Origin: Rhodophyticola porphyridii
Lineage (GTDB): Bacteria > Pseudomonadota > Alphaproteobacteria > Rhodobacterales > Rhodobacteraceae
Assembly: GCF_003688285.1 (NCBI RefSeq)
Contig: NZ_RCNT01000010.1
Span: forward strand, 62,001 to 126,000
Direction: 5' to 3'
DNA length: 64,000 bases
A program made the translations under genes and the position numbers. Shown here in pieces: positions 43,917-53,443 of this stretch (position 1 is the first letter of the stretch; each line of letters opens with the position of its first letter). Below the pieces are notes generated by a model. The model saw only the letters and a program-made list of their open reading frames with translations. It was not told the origin of the DNA and ran no database searches.

Positions 43917-44447
43917 ATGCCGGTTCTTATCGACACAGCCGATACAGGGGCCCCGGAGGATTTCGGGGCCCTTTCGCGTTCTGGCCACGGGGTGCCGCGC
44001 CTGCGTATCCTGCTGACCCCCTACCGCTCGCTGACGCCCGACGGCTTCGTCTGGTTCATCGGTCTGACCGCCTCGCTGATCTGCCTGCCGCTTCTGGCGG
44101 TCATCGGCACGTCGCTCTTCTGGGGCCTGCTGCCCTTCATACTTGGTACGGTGGCCGCGATCTGGGCGGCGCTCAAGCGCTCCTGGCGGGATCGCGCCGT
44201 GTATGAGGAACTGGTGCTGTGGGACGATCTGATCCGGCTGGAACGGGTCGAACCCCGCCGTCCGCCCCGCGACTGGGAGGCCAACCCATACTGGGTCCGG
44301 GTGAACCTGCATGCGAGAGGCGGCCCGGTCCCGAATTACGTCACGCTCAGCGGCGGCAGTCGGGAGGTCGAGCTAGGCGCGTTCCTGACGCCCGGTGAAC
44401 GGGTCGCGCTGAAAGCCAGGCTGGAGCGGGAGCTTCGCGCGTCATGA
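43917..44447 (+). CDS. DUF2244-family membrane protein
   Basis: 176 residues from ATG 43917, although a GTG near 43991 would avoid the terminator-like hairpin. RILLTPYRSLTPDGFVWFIGLTASLICLPLLAV and a second helix (LLPFILGTVAAIWAALKRSWRDR) match DUF2244; the C-terminal half is soluble (ERVEPRRPPRDWEANPYWVRV). These genes commonly sit next to oxidase genes in alphaproteobacteria. Function unknown. Confidence 0.8.
   Translation: MPVLIDTADTGAPEDFGALSRSGHGVPRLRILLTPYRSLTPDGFVWFIGLTASLICLPLLAVIGTSLFWGLLPFILGTVAAIWAALKRSWRDRAVYEELVLWDDLIRLERVEPRRPPRDWEANPYWVRVNLHARGGPVPNYVTLSGGSREVELGAFLTPGERVALKARLERELRAS
43948..43971 (+). terminator. GC-rich hairpin just after ctaD, inside the next gene's start region
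   Basis: GGGCCCCG (43948-43955) and CGGGGCCC (43964-43971) form an 8-bp all-GC stem followed by TTT. It looks like the ctaD terminator yet lies within the first codons of the following frame, which casts doubt on ATG 43917 as the start of that gene. Confidence 0.5.
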
Positions 44448-44874
44448 GCGCGGTCTTGATCCCGGAATTCGCCGTCTAGAACGCACGCCGGGTGAAAGCG
44501 TTTCAGCGTGACGTTCCGGGCTTCACCTGCCGGCAGAAACGCCGCAAAGAGGGGTTTTTGGGGACGCTACTCCGGGCGACGCGGAAATCATGATCTGCCC
44601 AGACCGGCACCGGGCACACCTACGGGCCGCCCTCTCAGCCGCCTAATCCGCTTCATGGCCGCAGCCAGACCATCCAAACCAAGGCCCCCGCGGTGCAGCC
44701 GCTGCCCGACCGATAGGCCGACGGTCAGGCGCGCGCCTTCATCCCAGCCGAAACCCACCGGTAGAGGCGCACCGAAGAAGAGGTCAGGCACCGGCGCTTC
44801 GTTGGTCGCCGGTCCCGATGGCCACCTGTCGCGCCTCTTCGAAGGCATTCGGGCGCAGCCGATCGTGGCCGACG
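44448..44874. other. Intergenic stretch, no gene seen
   Basis: 427 bases between two converging genes. Open frames here are continuations of antisense frames with Arg/Gly/Pro-rich translations and no ribosome sites. No clear RNA or repeat recognised. Confidence 0.4.
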
Positions 44875-45333
44875 TTATCCCAGCCGCGCCTTCACGGCAG
44901 GGCCGACGCTGCCGAAATCCATCTGGCCGGTGTATCTGGACTTCAGAAGACCCATGACCTTGCCCATGTCGCGGATGCTGTCCGCCCCGACCTCGGCCAC
45001 GGCCTCGTCGACCGCCTTGGCCACCTCTTCCTCGCTCAGCTGGCGCGGCAGGAAATCCTCGATCACCTTGATCTCGTTCAGTTCCTTCTCCGCCAGTTCC
45101 AGACGTCCACCCTCCTCGTAGGCCCGCGCGCTTTCCTGACGCTGTTTGACCATCTTGCCCAGAATCGCAAGAACCTCGCTGTCGTCCACGCCATCCGCAT
45201 TGCCCTTGGCGCGCGCGTTGATGTCCTGATCCTTGATCGCGGCATTGATCAGACGCAGCGTGGACAGCCGGATGGCGTCCTTTTCGCGCATCGCCTCTTT
45301 CAATCCGGTATTGATCCGCTCTCTGAGTGGCAT
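44875..45333 (-). CDS. GatB/YqeY-domain protein
   Basis: 152 residues from ATG 45333. MPLRERINTGLKEAMREKDAIRLSTLRLINAAIK, ARAYEEGGRLELAEKELNEIKVIEDFLPRQLS and a final MGKVMGLLKSRYTGQMDFG match YqeY, which resembles the tRNA-binding tail of GatB. Role unsettled. Divergent from carA. Confidence 0.92.
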   Translation of the reverse strand: MPLRERINTGLKEAMREKDAIRLSTLRLINAAIKDQDINARAKGNADGVDDSEVLAILGKMVKQRQESARAYEEGGRLELAEKELNEIKVIEDFLPRQLSEEEVAKAVDEAVAEVGADSIRDMGKVMGLLKSRYTGQMDFGSVGPAVKARLG

Positions 45334-45481
45334 GTTGATCCCATGTCCCTGTGGTTTCCCAAGGGGTGTTAGATAGGTCATCTGCCGCGCCGCAACAACA
45401 CCCCTTGCCTGCTTGACCCCGGATGGGCGCGCCCATACTGTGCCGCGACTTTTCCCAAGCCCCTGTTGATGGAGTCGCCCC

Positions 45482-46636
45482 ATGCCCGACCATGCCACAG
45501 CCTGCCTGGTGCTTGCAGACGGCACCGTGTTTTACGGGCGCGGGTTCGGGGCCACAGGGCAGACGGTGGCGGAACTCTGCTTCAACACCGCGATGACCGG
45601 ATATCAGGAAATCATGACCGACCCGTCCTATGCGGGGCAGATCGTGACCTTCACCTTTCCCCATATCGGCAATACCGGCGTCACCGCCGAGGACGATGAA
45701 ACCGGCACCCCCGTCGCCGCCGGGATGGTGGTGAAATGGGATCCCACCGAGCCGTCGAACTGGCGCGCGGAGGCTGAGCTGACCGGCTGGCTGGCACGGC
45801 AGGGGCGGATCTGCATCGGCGGTGTCGACACCCGGCGGCTGACCCGTGCGATCCGGCAGCAGGGCGCGCCCCATGTGGCGCTCGCCCATGACCCGGAGGG
45901 CAAGTTCGATCTGGAGGCCCTGGTGGCCGCCGCCCGCGGCTTCGCGGGGCTGGAGGGGCTGGATCTGGCCAAGGATGTGACCTGCGCCCAATCCTATCGC
46001 TGGGACGAAAAGCGCTGGGCCTGGCCCGAAGGCTACACACGGCGGACTGAACCGGGCCCCAAAGTGGTGGCGATCGACTACGGGGCCAAACGCAACATCC
46101 TGCGCTGTCTGGCCTCGGCGGGCTGCGAGGTGACCGTGATGCCGGCCAGCGCAACCGCGGAGGATGTGCTTGCGCAGTCGCCCGACGGCGTTTTCCTTTC
46201 GAACGGTCCCGGCGATCCGGCGGCGACCGGTCGCTATGCGGTGCCGATGATCCGGGGCGTGCTGGATGCCGACCTGCCGGTTTTCGGCATCTGCCTCGGC
46301 CATCAGATGCTTGCCCTCGCGCTTGGAGCCCGGACGATCAAGATGAACCACGGCCATCACGGGGCCAATCATCCGGTCAAGGATCTGGAAACGGGCAAGG
46401 TGGAAATCACCTCCATGAACCATGGATTCACCGTCGACAGCCAGACCTTGCCGACCGGTGTCAGGGAAACCCATGTGTCCCTGTTCGACGGGTCGAATTG
46501 CGGGATCCGGATGGAGGACCGCCCGGTGTTTTCTGTGCAGTATCACCCCGAGGCAAGCCCCGGACCGCAAGACAGCTACTACCTGTTCGAGCGCTTCGCG
46601 GCGGCGATGCGCACCCGCGCCGGAACGCCCGCCTGA
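45482..46636 (+). CDS. carA: Carbamoyl-phosphate synthase small (glutaminase) subunit
   Basis: 384 residues. The N-terminal domain has LVLADGTVFYGRGFGA and FNTAMTGYQEIMTDPSYAGQ; the class I glutaminase has FGICLGHQM with the nucleophilic Cys and YHPEASPGPQDS with the catalytic His-Glu. It supplies ammonia for arginine and pyrimidine synthesis. carB is not in the window. Confidence 0.97.
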   Translation: MPDHATACLVLADGTVFYGRGFGATGQTVAELCFNTAMTGYQEIMTDPSYAGQIVTFTFPHIGNTGVTAEDDETGTPVAAGMVVKWDPTEPSNWRAEAELTGWLARQGRICIGGVDTRRLTRAIRQQGAPHVALAHDPEGKFDLEALVAAARGFAGLEGLDLAKDVTCAQSYRWDEKRWAWPEGYTRRTEPGPKVVAIDYGAKRNILRCLASAGCEVTVMPASATAEDVLAQSPDGVFLSNGPGDPAATGRYAVPMIRGVLDADLPVFGICLGHQMLALALGARTIKMNHGHHGANHPVKDLETGKVEITSMNHGFTVDSQTLPTGVRETHVSLFDGSNCGIRMEDRPVFSVQYHPEASPGPQDSYYLFERFAAAMRTRAGTPA

Positions 46637-46749
46637 CACCCGGCCGGTTGCTGTCCGCCACTGCCCGCGGGGGACCCAAACCGTAGTTAACCGCCTGTTA
46701 ACACTATACAACGCATTCTCGGCAAATTGTCTTGTCGCCGCTGGGGCAC

Positions 46750-48720
46750 ATGCCGTTGAATACGCTGGTTTTCAAATCAACCCGGACACGTCCGGAGTTT
46801 CGTCTGCTGCGCGACCCTCCGGTTCGCGTTGTCGAAAGAAAGGCGCGTCGCCGCCCCCGACCATTGGCGGAAATCCTCATGGATCAGGGCGCTATCGGGC
46901 CCGAGACGCTGCTCAGGGCCATCGCGCTTCAACGCCATCAGGATCTTCCGATCGGCGAGATCCTGATTGCCCATGGGGACATATCCGAACGCCAGTTGCT
47001 GAACGGCCTGTGCGCGCAATACGGGGCCAAGGCGATCAATCTGGCCACCGACCCCGCCGACGCGACCCTGGCCGCGCTCCTGCCCGCCAAGACCGCGATC
47101 GCGCTCGGCGTCCTGCCGTGGCGGCGTGCCGGTCAGGCGCTGATCGTCGTCACCAACAGACCCGATCAGGAAGCCGCGATCCGCGCGGCCTTCAACCCCG
47201 ACCAGCCCCTGATCGTGGCCATCGCCAGCCGGAGCCAGATGCACGATGCGCTGACGCGGGCCTATGGACCGGAGCTTGCCCGGCTGGCCGAAGCGCGGGT
47301 GCCGCAGCAGGTCAGTTGCCGCAACTGGAACGCCAGACGCTGGATGCCGGTTCTCGCAAGCTGGGCCCTGGCGGTCGCGGCCTTCGCCTGGACGAACCCG
47401 GTGGTTCTGGCCGTGCTCGCCTATGGGATCGCGCTACTGGTCTTTTTCTGCAACGCGACACTGAAACTGGCGGCATTGGCAGCGGCCCTGCGCGCACCCG
47501 TCCCGGAACCCTCGAGGGGCATCGCGGCGGCCCTCGCCCCGCCCCGCCAGCCGATCCCGTTGCGCCGGCAACCCGTGGTCAGCATTCTTGTGCCGCTCCT
47601 GCGCGAACAGGACATCGCGGGCCAACTGGTCAAACGCCTGTCACGGCTGGATTATCCGCGTGAGTTGCTGGATGTGATCCTGGTTCTCGAAGCCGGAGAC
47701 CGGACCACGCAGACCGCTCTGGCTCAGGCCACGCTCCCGTCATGGATGCGGGCGGTGACCGTACCGCCCGGACATCCGCAAACCAAACCCAGGGCGCTGA
47801 ACTACGCACTGAATTTCGCTCGCGGCTCGATCATCGGCATATATGACGCGGAGGACCGGCCCGACCCGGACCAGATCCGGAAGGTGGTGCGCCGGTTCTC
47901 GGAATGTCCGCCCGAGGTTGCGTGTCTGCAGGGCCGCCTGGATTACTACAACGCCACCCACAACTGGATAAGCCGTTGCTTTACAATCGAGTATGCAAGC
48001 TGGTTCCGGATGATGCTGCCCGGCGTCCAGAGGCTTGGCCTGTTCGTGCCTCTGGGCGGCACAACGCTGTTCCTGCGCCGCGCCGCGCTGGAGGCGGTGG
48101 GCGCTTGGGATGCCCATAACGTGACCGAAGACGCCGAGCTGGGCCTCCGGCTGGTGCGCAACGGCTATCGCACGGAAATCGTGGCCACCACCACCTATGA
48201 GGAGGCGAACTCGGCCATCCTGCCCTGGATCCGGCAGCGGTCCCGCTGGCTGAAAGGCTATGCGATGACTTGGGTGACCCATATGCGCGACCCGGTCGCG
48301 CTCTGGCGGTCGCTTCGCCCCCGGGCCTTCCTCGGCTTCCAGTTGCAGATACTCGGCACCGTTCTGGGCTTTCTGGCGGCCCCGCTTTTATGGACCTTCT
48401 CCCTTGTGCCCTTCGGACTGCCCCACCCGCTTGACCCGGTGCTGACGCCCTTCGGCTTCGGCATGATCGGGGCGGGCTTCGTGCTGGCGCTGGTGCTCAG
48501 CCTGACCATGTCCTTCCTCGCCTGCCGCGCCCCGCATCTGCGCCGGCATCGGCTGGCGCTGCCGCTTATGCTTCTCTACTTCCCCCTTGCCTCCGCGGCT
48601 GCGGTTTTGGCACTGGTCGAGATGCTGTTGCGGCCTTTCCACTGGGCAAAGACCGCCCATGGCAAGTTCAGCCATCGCCGCGGGATGGTGGCAACCCCCG
48701 GCACCGGGACGACGCCCTAG
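46750..48720 (+). CDS. MshEN-glycosyltransferase 2 fusion
   Basis: About 656 residues from ATG 46750 (TTG 46732 in frame). The N-terminus (about 40-180) is a GspE/MshEN-type domain (PLAEILMDQGAI, PIGEILIAHGDISERQLLNGL), a fold known to bind c-di-GMP in MshE. Two helices follow, then a GT-A glycosyltransferase: VSILVPLLREQ, GIYDAEDRPDP, GGTTLFLRRAALEAVG, VTEDAELGLRL and RQRSRWLKGY (QxxRW), and C-terminal membrane helices. It resembles processive cellulose- or chitin-type synthases. Inference: exopolysaccharide synthesis controlled by c-di-GMP. Confidence 0.85.
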   Translation: MPLNTLVFKSTRTRPEFRLLRDPPVRVVERKARRRPRPLAEILMDQGAIGPETLLRAIALQRHQDLPIGEILIAHGDISERQLLNGLCAQYGAKAINLATDPADATLAALLPAKTAIALGVLPWRRAGQALIVVTNRPDQEAAIRAAFNPDQPLIVAIASRSQMHDALTRAYGPELARLAEARVPQQVSCRNWNARRWMPVLASWALAVAAFAWTNPVVLAVLAYGIALLVFFCNATLKLAALAAALRAPVPEPSRGIAAALAPPRQPIPLRRQPVVSILVPLLREQDIAGQLVKRLSRLDYPRELLDVILVLEAGDRTTQTALAQATLPSWMRAVTVPPGHPQTKPRALNYALNFARGSIIGIYDAEDRPDPDQIRKVVRRFSECPPEVACLQGRLDYYNATHNWISRCFTIEYASWFRMMLPGVQRLGLFVPLGGTTLFLRRAALEAVGAWDAHNVTEDAELGLRLVRNGYRTEIVATTTYEEANSAILPWIRQRSRWLKGYAMTWVTHMRDPVALWRSLRPRAFLGFQLQILGTVLGFLAAPLLWTFSLVPFGLPHPLDPVLTPFGFGMIGAGFVLALVLSLTMSFLACRAPHLRRHRLALPLMLLYFPLASAAAVLALVEMLLRPFHWAKTAHGKFSHRRGMVATPGTGTTP

Positions 48721-49358
48721 ACGTTGCGTGCCTGTTCCTTCAGGCGCACTTCGAAAGCCGTGGAGAGGTGCTTTCTCAGGGCTTTCGCCGCCGTGTCCCC
48801 GTCTCGGTCGGCAATCGCCTGAACGATCGCGGCATGTTCGCTCAACGCATCCTCGCCCCGGCCCGCCGCCGCCAGCGAGGTGGTGGCCATCAGCGCCATG
48901 GAGCGATGCACGAGGTCAAGCTGCTGCACCAGATACCGGTTGTGACTGGCCAGATGGATCTGCTTGTGGAACCGGCGATTGGCCCGCGACAGCGCGTCGG
49001 GATCGTCCAGAAGCGCGCGGTCGGCCTCCACCATATCGCGCAGCACACGGATTTCCTCGGCCGCGGCATGCTGCGCCGCAAGCCGCGCCGCCAATCCCTC
49101 AAGCTCGGTGCGCACCGCGTAAAGCTCCGCCGTCTGTGCGTGGTCCAGCGACGCCACGATCAGGCTGCGGCCATCGCGGGTCAGCAGGCTTTGCGTCTCA
49201 AGACGCTGCAACGCCTCGCGGATCGGCGTTCGGCTTACACCGAAGCGTTCGGCAAGTTCCGATTCTACCAGGCGCGCGCCGGGCCGGTAGATGCCAACAT
49301 CAATCGCCTCGAGGATCAGGTCATAGGCATCCTTGTGCGGGTTTTTTTTCTGAGCCAT
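48717..49358 (-). CDS. GntR/FadR-family regulator
   Basis: 213 residues from ATG 49358, with AAAGGACT upstream. The winged HTH shows ARLVESELAERFGVSRTPIREALQRLE; the FCD domain follows (LYAVRTELEGLAARLAA, FHKQIHLASHN, SEHAAIVQAIADRD). It overlaps the convergent glycosyltransferase stop by four bases. The ligand is unknown. Confidence 0.9.
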   Translation of the reverse strand: MAQKKNPHKDAYDLILEAIDVGIYRPGARLVESELAERFGVSRTPIREALQRLETQSLLTRDGRSLIVASLDHAQTAELYAVRTELEGLAARLAAQHAAAEEIRVLRDMVEADRALLDDPDALSRANRRFHKQIHLASHNRYLVQQLDLVHRSMALMATTSLAAAGRGEDALSEHAAIVQAIADRDGDTAAKALRKHLSTAFEVRLKEQARNV

Positions 49359-49453
49359 CCAGAGTCCTTTCGATCTGCCCGAGGCTAGGCAAGCACAGGG
49401 GCCAAGACAAGCCACCCCTTGCCGCGCCCCACGCCACGGCCTAAACCGCTTCC

Positions 49454-50101
49454 ATGCCAGCCGACCAGTTCCAGCATATCGACACCTGGGTCTTCGACCT
49501 CGACAACACGCTGTATCCCCCGGAAATGGCGCTGTTTGACCAGATCAACATCCGCATGACGGCCTATGTGATGGAGGCCCTTGGCGTGGATCGCCCGGAG
49601 GCCGATCGCCTACGGCGGAAGTACTGGCAGGATCACGGTACCACTCTGGCCGGGCTGATGGATCTGCACGGGGTCGATCCCGGCCCCTATCTGCATGAGG
49701 TCCACGAGATCGACTTCACCGTTCTCAGCCCCGATCCCGACCTTGCCGGGCGGATCGCCGCCCTGCCCGGGCGCCGGATCGTTTTCACCAACGGAACCGC
49801 GCCCTACGCGGAGAGGGTGCTGGCCCATCGCGGGCTGACCGGTCTTTTCGATGCGATCTATGGCGTCGAACACGCCAATTTCCGGCCCAAGCCCGAGGCG
49901 CGCGCCTTCGAAGTGGTCTTTGCAACGGACGGGCTGGCCCCGACCCGCTCCGCGATGTTCGAGGACGAGGCCCGCAATCTGGCCGCCCCCCATGACATGG
50001 GGCTGCGCACGATCCATGTGGCCGCCATCCCGGTTGAGGAGGTCTTTATCGACCATCATACCGATGATCTGACAGGCTTTCTCACCGTTCTGACCCGCTG
50101 A
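49454..50101 (+). CDS. HAD hydrolase, pyrimidine 5'-nucleotidase type
   Basis: 215 residues. HAD motif I FDLDNTLYPP, motif II VFTNGT, Lys in RPKPEARAF and motif IV FEDEARNL. The DLDNTLYP form is typical of the Sdt1/Phm8-like pyrimidine nucleotidase group. Cytosolic phosphatase. Confidence 0.9.
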   Translation: MPADQFQHIDTWVFDLDNTLYPPEMALFDQINIRMTAYVMEALGVDRPEADRLRRKYWQDHGTTLAGLMDLHGVDPGPYLHEVHEIDFTVLSPDPDLAGRIAALPGRRIVFTNGTAPYAERVLAHRGLTGLFDAIYGVEHANFRPKPEARAFEVVFATDGLAPTRSAMFEDEARNLAAPHDMGLRTIHVAAIPVEEVFIDHHTDDLTGFLTVLTR

Positions 50102-50245
50102 AGCAGATAGGAGAATCCAAGAAGATACGGCATATTCGATAGCTTTTATCTATTGTCGCAATAGATGCCGCGCTGCGGCAATTATGCCTCTCGTTTTCGG
50201 CCCTGCCCGCCCCATCTGTGCTTCAGCGAACAGGAGAAACCACAG

Positions 50246-50494
50246 ATGACAATGACGCCCGAGGCCCCGCGCCCCTATTTCACCCGCAGGATCACATACC
50301 GCATCCCGCTCATCGGCCGCATGGCCCGCGAGGTCGTGGAGGGCGACGAGGATACGCCTTTTTACGCCATCGCCATGCTGGTCGGGCTCTGGGGCAGCGC
50401 CTTCATGATCTTCGGCTATCCCGGCCTGATCATCCCGGCCCTGATCCTGGTGCTTGCGATGTTCCTGACCCTGATCCGGATCACCCTTGGCTGA
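50246..50494 (+). CDS. Small membrane protein
   Basis: 82 residues; CAGGAG precedes ATG 50246. A soluble start (RITYRIPLIGRMAREVVEGDEDT) leads to two helices (FYAIAMLVGLWGSAFMIFG; GLIIPALILVLAMFLTLIRI). Function unknown. Confidence 0.65.
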   Translation: MTMTPEAPRPYFTRRITYRIPLIGRMAREVVEGDEDTPFYAIAMLVGLWGSAFMIFGYPGLIIPALILVLAMFLTLIRITLG

Positions 50495-50555
50495 TCTGCG
50501 CCCTGTGCGCGTTTGACGCTTCGACCGGCCGGCCTGCGCACCCTATTTCTGTGTC

Positions 50556-51761
50556 ATGGCCGAGCTGATCGACACCGATATCCTGATCTCCGGCGGCGGC
50601 GTCGCCGGACTGACCGCCGCGGTCGGGTTCGGCCGCGCCGGCTTCTCGGTGATCTGCGTCGACCCCACGCCACCGGTCACCGAGCGGGACGCGGAAGGCT
50701 CAGACCTTCGGACGACCGCGTTCCTGCAACCGTCGCGGGATTTCCTAGACAGGATCGGTCTATGGGACAGGCTGGCCGATCACGCGACCCCGTTGCAGGT
50801 GATGCGGATCGTCGATGCGGGTGGGGAAACGCCCGAGCCCCGCGCGGCCCATGATTTCAACGCCGCCGATATCTCCGACCTGCCTTTTGGCTGGAATCTG
50901 CCCAACTGGCTGCTGCGCCGCGAGATGCTGGCCGCGCTGGACGGGCTGCAGAATGTCCGGTTCCGGCCGGGCACCGCAACCGCCGGGCTGCTGACGCGGG
51001 AGACCGAGGCGCGGGTGACCCTGAGCGATGGCGCGCGGGTCCGGGCCAGACTGGTGATCGGCGCAGACGGGCGCGACTCCCCCGTCCGGGAAGCGGTCGG
51101 GATCGGCGTGAAAACAACGCGCTACGGGCAGAAGGCGCTGGCCTTTGCCGTGACCCATCCAATTCCGCATGAGAATGTCTCCACCGAGATCCACCGCTCG
51201 GGCGGGCCCTTCACGCTGGTGCCGCTGCCCGATTACGAAGGTCTGCCCTCCTCCGCCATCGTCTGGATGGAGCGCGGCCCCGAAGTAAAGCGGCTGGCCG
51301 CGCTGGATGTCGCCGCCTTCGAGGCAGAAATGTCCGAACGCTCCTGCCATCTGTTCGGGCCGCTGACGCTGGTCTCCCGCCGGACGGTCTGGCCGATCAT
51401 AAGCCAGGTCGCCGAGCGGATGGAGGCCGAGCGCACCGCCCTGATCGCCGAGGCCGCGCATGTCATGCCGCCCATCGGCGCGCAGGGGCTGAACATGAGC
51501 CTCGCGGATCTGCGGGTGCTGCTGGAGCTGATCGAAGCGGCCCCGGGCGATCCGGGCGCGCGCGACCTGCTTCGCAAATACAACCGGATCCGCCACACCG
51601 AGGTGCTGGCCCGGGTCACCGGCGTCGATGCGCTCAACCGCGCCTCAATGGTGGAAGCGCAGGGGCTGCGCGATCTGCGGATGCAGGCACTGAACACGTT
51701 TTACTCGGTCGCGCCCGTGCGCCGTGTGCTGATGCGCGCGGGTCTGGGCGCCCGCGGCTGA
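50556..51761 (+). CDS. UbiH/UbiF-family FAD monooxygenase
   Basis: 401 residues. ILISGGGVAGLTAAVGF (FAD), LVIGADGRDSPVREAVGI (the DG motif) and LIAEAAHVMPPIGAQGLNMSLADL (GD-like second FAD motif, here EAAH instead of GDAAH) mark the family of ubiquinone ring hydroxylases. The substrate position cannot be assigned. The initial Gly-Asp of the second motif is altered. Confidence 0.87.
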   Translation: MAELIDTDILISGGGVAGLTAAVGFGRAGFSVICVDPTPPVTERDAEGSDLRTTAFLQPSRDFLDRIGLWDRLADHATPLQVMRIVDAGGETPEPRAAHDFNAADISDLPFGWNLPNWLLRREMLAALDGLQNVRFRPGTATAGLLTRETEARVTLSDGARVRARLVIGADGRDSPVREAVGIGVKTTRYGQKALAFAVTHPIPHENVSTEIHRSGGPFTLVPLPDYEGLPSSAIVWMERGPEVKRLAALDVAAFEAEMSERSCHLFGPLTLVSRRTVWPIISQVAERMEAERTALIAEAAHVMPPIGAQGLNMSLADLRVLLELIEAAPGDPGARDLLRKYNRIRHTEVLARVTGVDALNRASMVEAQGLRDLRMQALNTFYSVAPVRRVLMRAGLGARG

Positions 51762-51788
51762 ACCGGGCGCCCTGCAACGCCGCGCCGG

Positions 51789-52919
51789 TCAGGGAAAGAC
51801 CTTGTCCACAACCGTCCGAAGTCGCGTCACAGCGCCCTCCACGTCATAGAGCTTGTCGAGCCCAAAAAGCCCGATCCGGAAGGTCATGAACCGCTCCGGC
51901 TCATCTACCTGCAACGGCACGCCCGCGGCGATCTGCATGCCATATGCGGCGAACTTGCTGCCGTTCTGAATTTCCGGGTCGTCAGTATAGCTGACCACCA
52001 CGCCGGGCGCGCCGAATCCGTCGCTCGCTACGGAGCGAATTCCCTTCCCGGCCAGCAGGTCACGCACTGCGTTGCCCAAAGCCCACTGATTTTCCTTCAG
52101 TTTCTCAAATCCGTAGTCCCGCGTTTCCAGCATCGTGTCGCGAAAGGCGCGCAGCGCATCGGTGGGCATAGTGGCGTGATAGGCATGGCCGCCCCCCTCA
52201 TAGGCCTGCATGATCTGGCGCCATTTCGCGAGATCGAGCGCAAAACTGTCCGATGCGGTATCGGCCATTCGCGTCACCGCCCGGTCCGACAACATCACCA
52301 GCCCCGCCGAGGGCGAGGCGGACCATCCCTTCTGCGGCGCCGAGATCAGCACGTCGACGCCGGTGGCCTGCATGTCGACCCAGACACAGCCCGAGGCGAT
52401 GCAATCCAGCACCATCAGCGCACCGACCTCATGGGCCGCCGCGGCCAGCGCCGTGACATAGGCATCCGGCAGGATCAGGCCCGCGGAGGTTTCCACATGG
52501 GGCGCAAAGACCACATCGGGCTTTTCCGCACGGATCCGTGCGGTGACCTCTTCGATCGGGGCGGGCGCGAACGGCGCGAGCGGGGCGTTGCCCGAAGCCC
52601 GCGCCTTCATCACGGTCACCTCACCCGCAAAGCCGCCGGCATCGAGAATCTGCGACCAGCGGTAGGAGAACCAGCCGTTGCGGACGACCAGCACGCTGGC
52701 ATCCCGCGCGAACTGGCGCGCGACCGCCTCCATCGCGTAGGTGCCGCCACCGGGGACAAGCGCCACCGCGTCGGCGTTGTAGACCTCCTTCAGCAGGGCG
52801 CTGATATCGGTCATCACCGTGCGAAAGGTCTGGCTCATGTGATTGAGCGAGCGGTCGGTGAAGACGACGGAGTATTCCAGAAGCCCCTCCGGGTCTACGT
52901 GATCGAGAAGTGCGGCCAT
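51789..52919 (-). CDS. Class V aminotransferase-fold PLP enzyme
   Basis: 376 residues from ATG 52919, eight bases after GGGAG; ATG 52988, which overlaps the upstream regulator's stop by ATGA, is an alternative. VALVPGGGTYAMEAVARQ, FAPHVETSAGLILP, LMVLDCIASGCVWVDM and SAPQKGWSASPSAGLV (PLP lysine) are clear. Relatives include alanine/serine-glyoxylate aminotransferases. The neighbouring Lrp regulators fit amino-acid metabolism. Confidence 0.85.
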   Translation of the reverse strand: MAALLDHVDPEGLLEYSVVFTDRSLNHMSQTFRTVMTDISALLKEVYNADAVALVPGGGTYAMEAVARQFARDASVLVVRNGWFSYRWSQILDAGGFAGEVTVMKARASGNAPLAPFAPAPIEEVTARIRAEKPDVVFAPHVETSAGLILPDAYVTALAAAAHEVGALMVLDCIASGCVWVDMQATGVDVLISAPQKGWSASPSAGLVMLSDRAVTRMADTASDSFALDLAKWRQIMQAYEGGGHAYHATMPTDALRAFRDTMLETRDYGFEKLKENQWALGNAVRDLLAGKGIRSVASDGFGAPGVVVSYTDDPEIQNGSKFAAYGMQIAAGVPLQVDEPERFMTFRIGLFGLDKLYDVEGAVTRLRTVVDKVFP

Positions 52920-52984
52920 GTCAGGTGCTCCCATTGCATGGGGCATGGGTAGCGGCAGGCCGCCGGCGACGCAATGTCGGGACG

Positions 52985-53443
52985 TCATCCCAAGGGCCCC
53001 GGTCGCCGCTCCTCGGACAGAAGGACATTGGCCTCCACATTTCCGACGCCGGGCAGCGTCATGATGCGGCGGCGCAGGACCCGTTCGAAATCGGGCAGGT
53101 CACGGGCGACAACCCGCAACCGGTAATCGTAAAGGCCAAGCACATGTTCGACGGTCTGCACCTCGGGGATCGCCGCGACAGCGCGCTCGAAATCCTCCAG
53201 GCTCACGCGTCCCTTGGTGGCCAGTTTCACGCCCAGAAAGACCGTGACGCCGAAGCCGATTTTCTCGGGATCGATCCGCAACCGTTGCGGATGCAGGATA
53301 CCGGCCTTCCGCAGATCGACGATCCGCCGCCATGTGGCCGGTTGCGACAGGCCGATCCGGCGCCCGATCTCGCTGGCGGTGAGGGTGCCATCCCGCTGCA
53401 ACTCGCGCAGGATCTGCCAGTCGGTGGCGTCGGGATCGCTCAT
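52985..53443 (-). CDS. Lrp/AsnC-family regulator 1
   Basis: 152 residues. HTH (LTASEIGRRIGLSQPATWRRIVDL) and RAM domain (AAIPEVQTVEHVLGLYDYRLRVVA). It overlaps the second Lrp gene by ATGA, so the two may form hetero-oligomers. It precedes the aminotransferase gene on the same strand. Confidence 0.92.
   Translation of the reverse strand: MSDPDATDWQILRELQRDGTLTASEIGRRIGLSQPATWRRIVDLRKAGILHPQRLRIDPEKIGFGVTVFLGVKLATKGRVSLEDFERAVAAIPEVQTVEHVLGLYDYRLRVVARDLPDFERVLRRRIMTLPGVGNVEANVLLSEERRPGPLG

Noticed and set aside
44588-46711. 707-codon minus-strand open frame
   Set aside because: Antisense to carA and running through the yqeY-type gene; composition typical of a GC-driven shadow.
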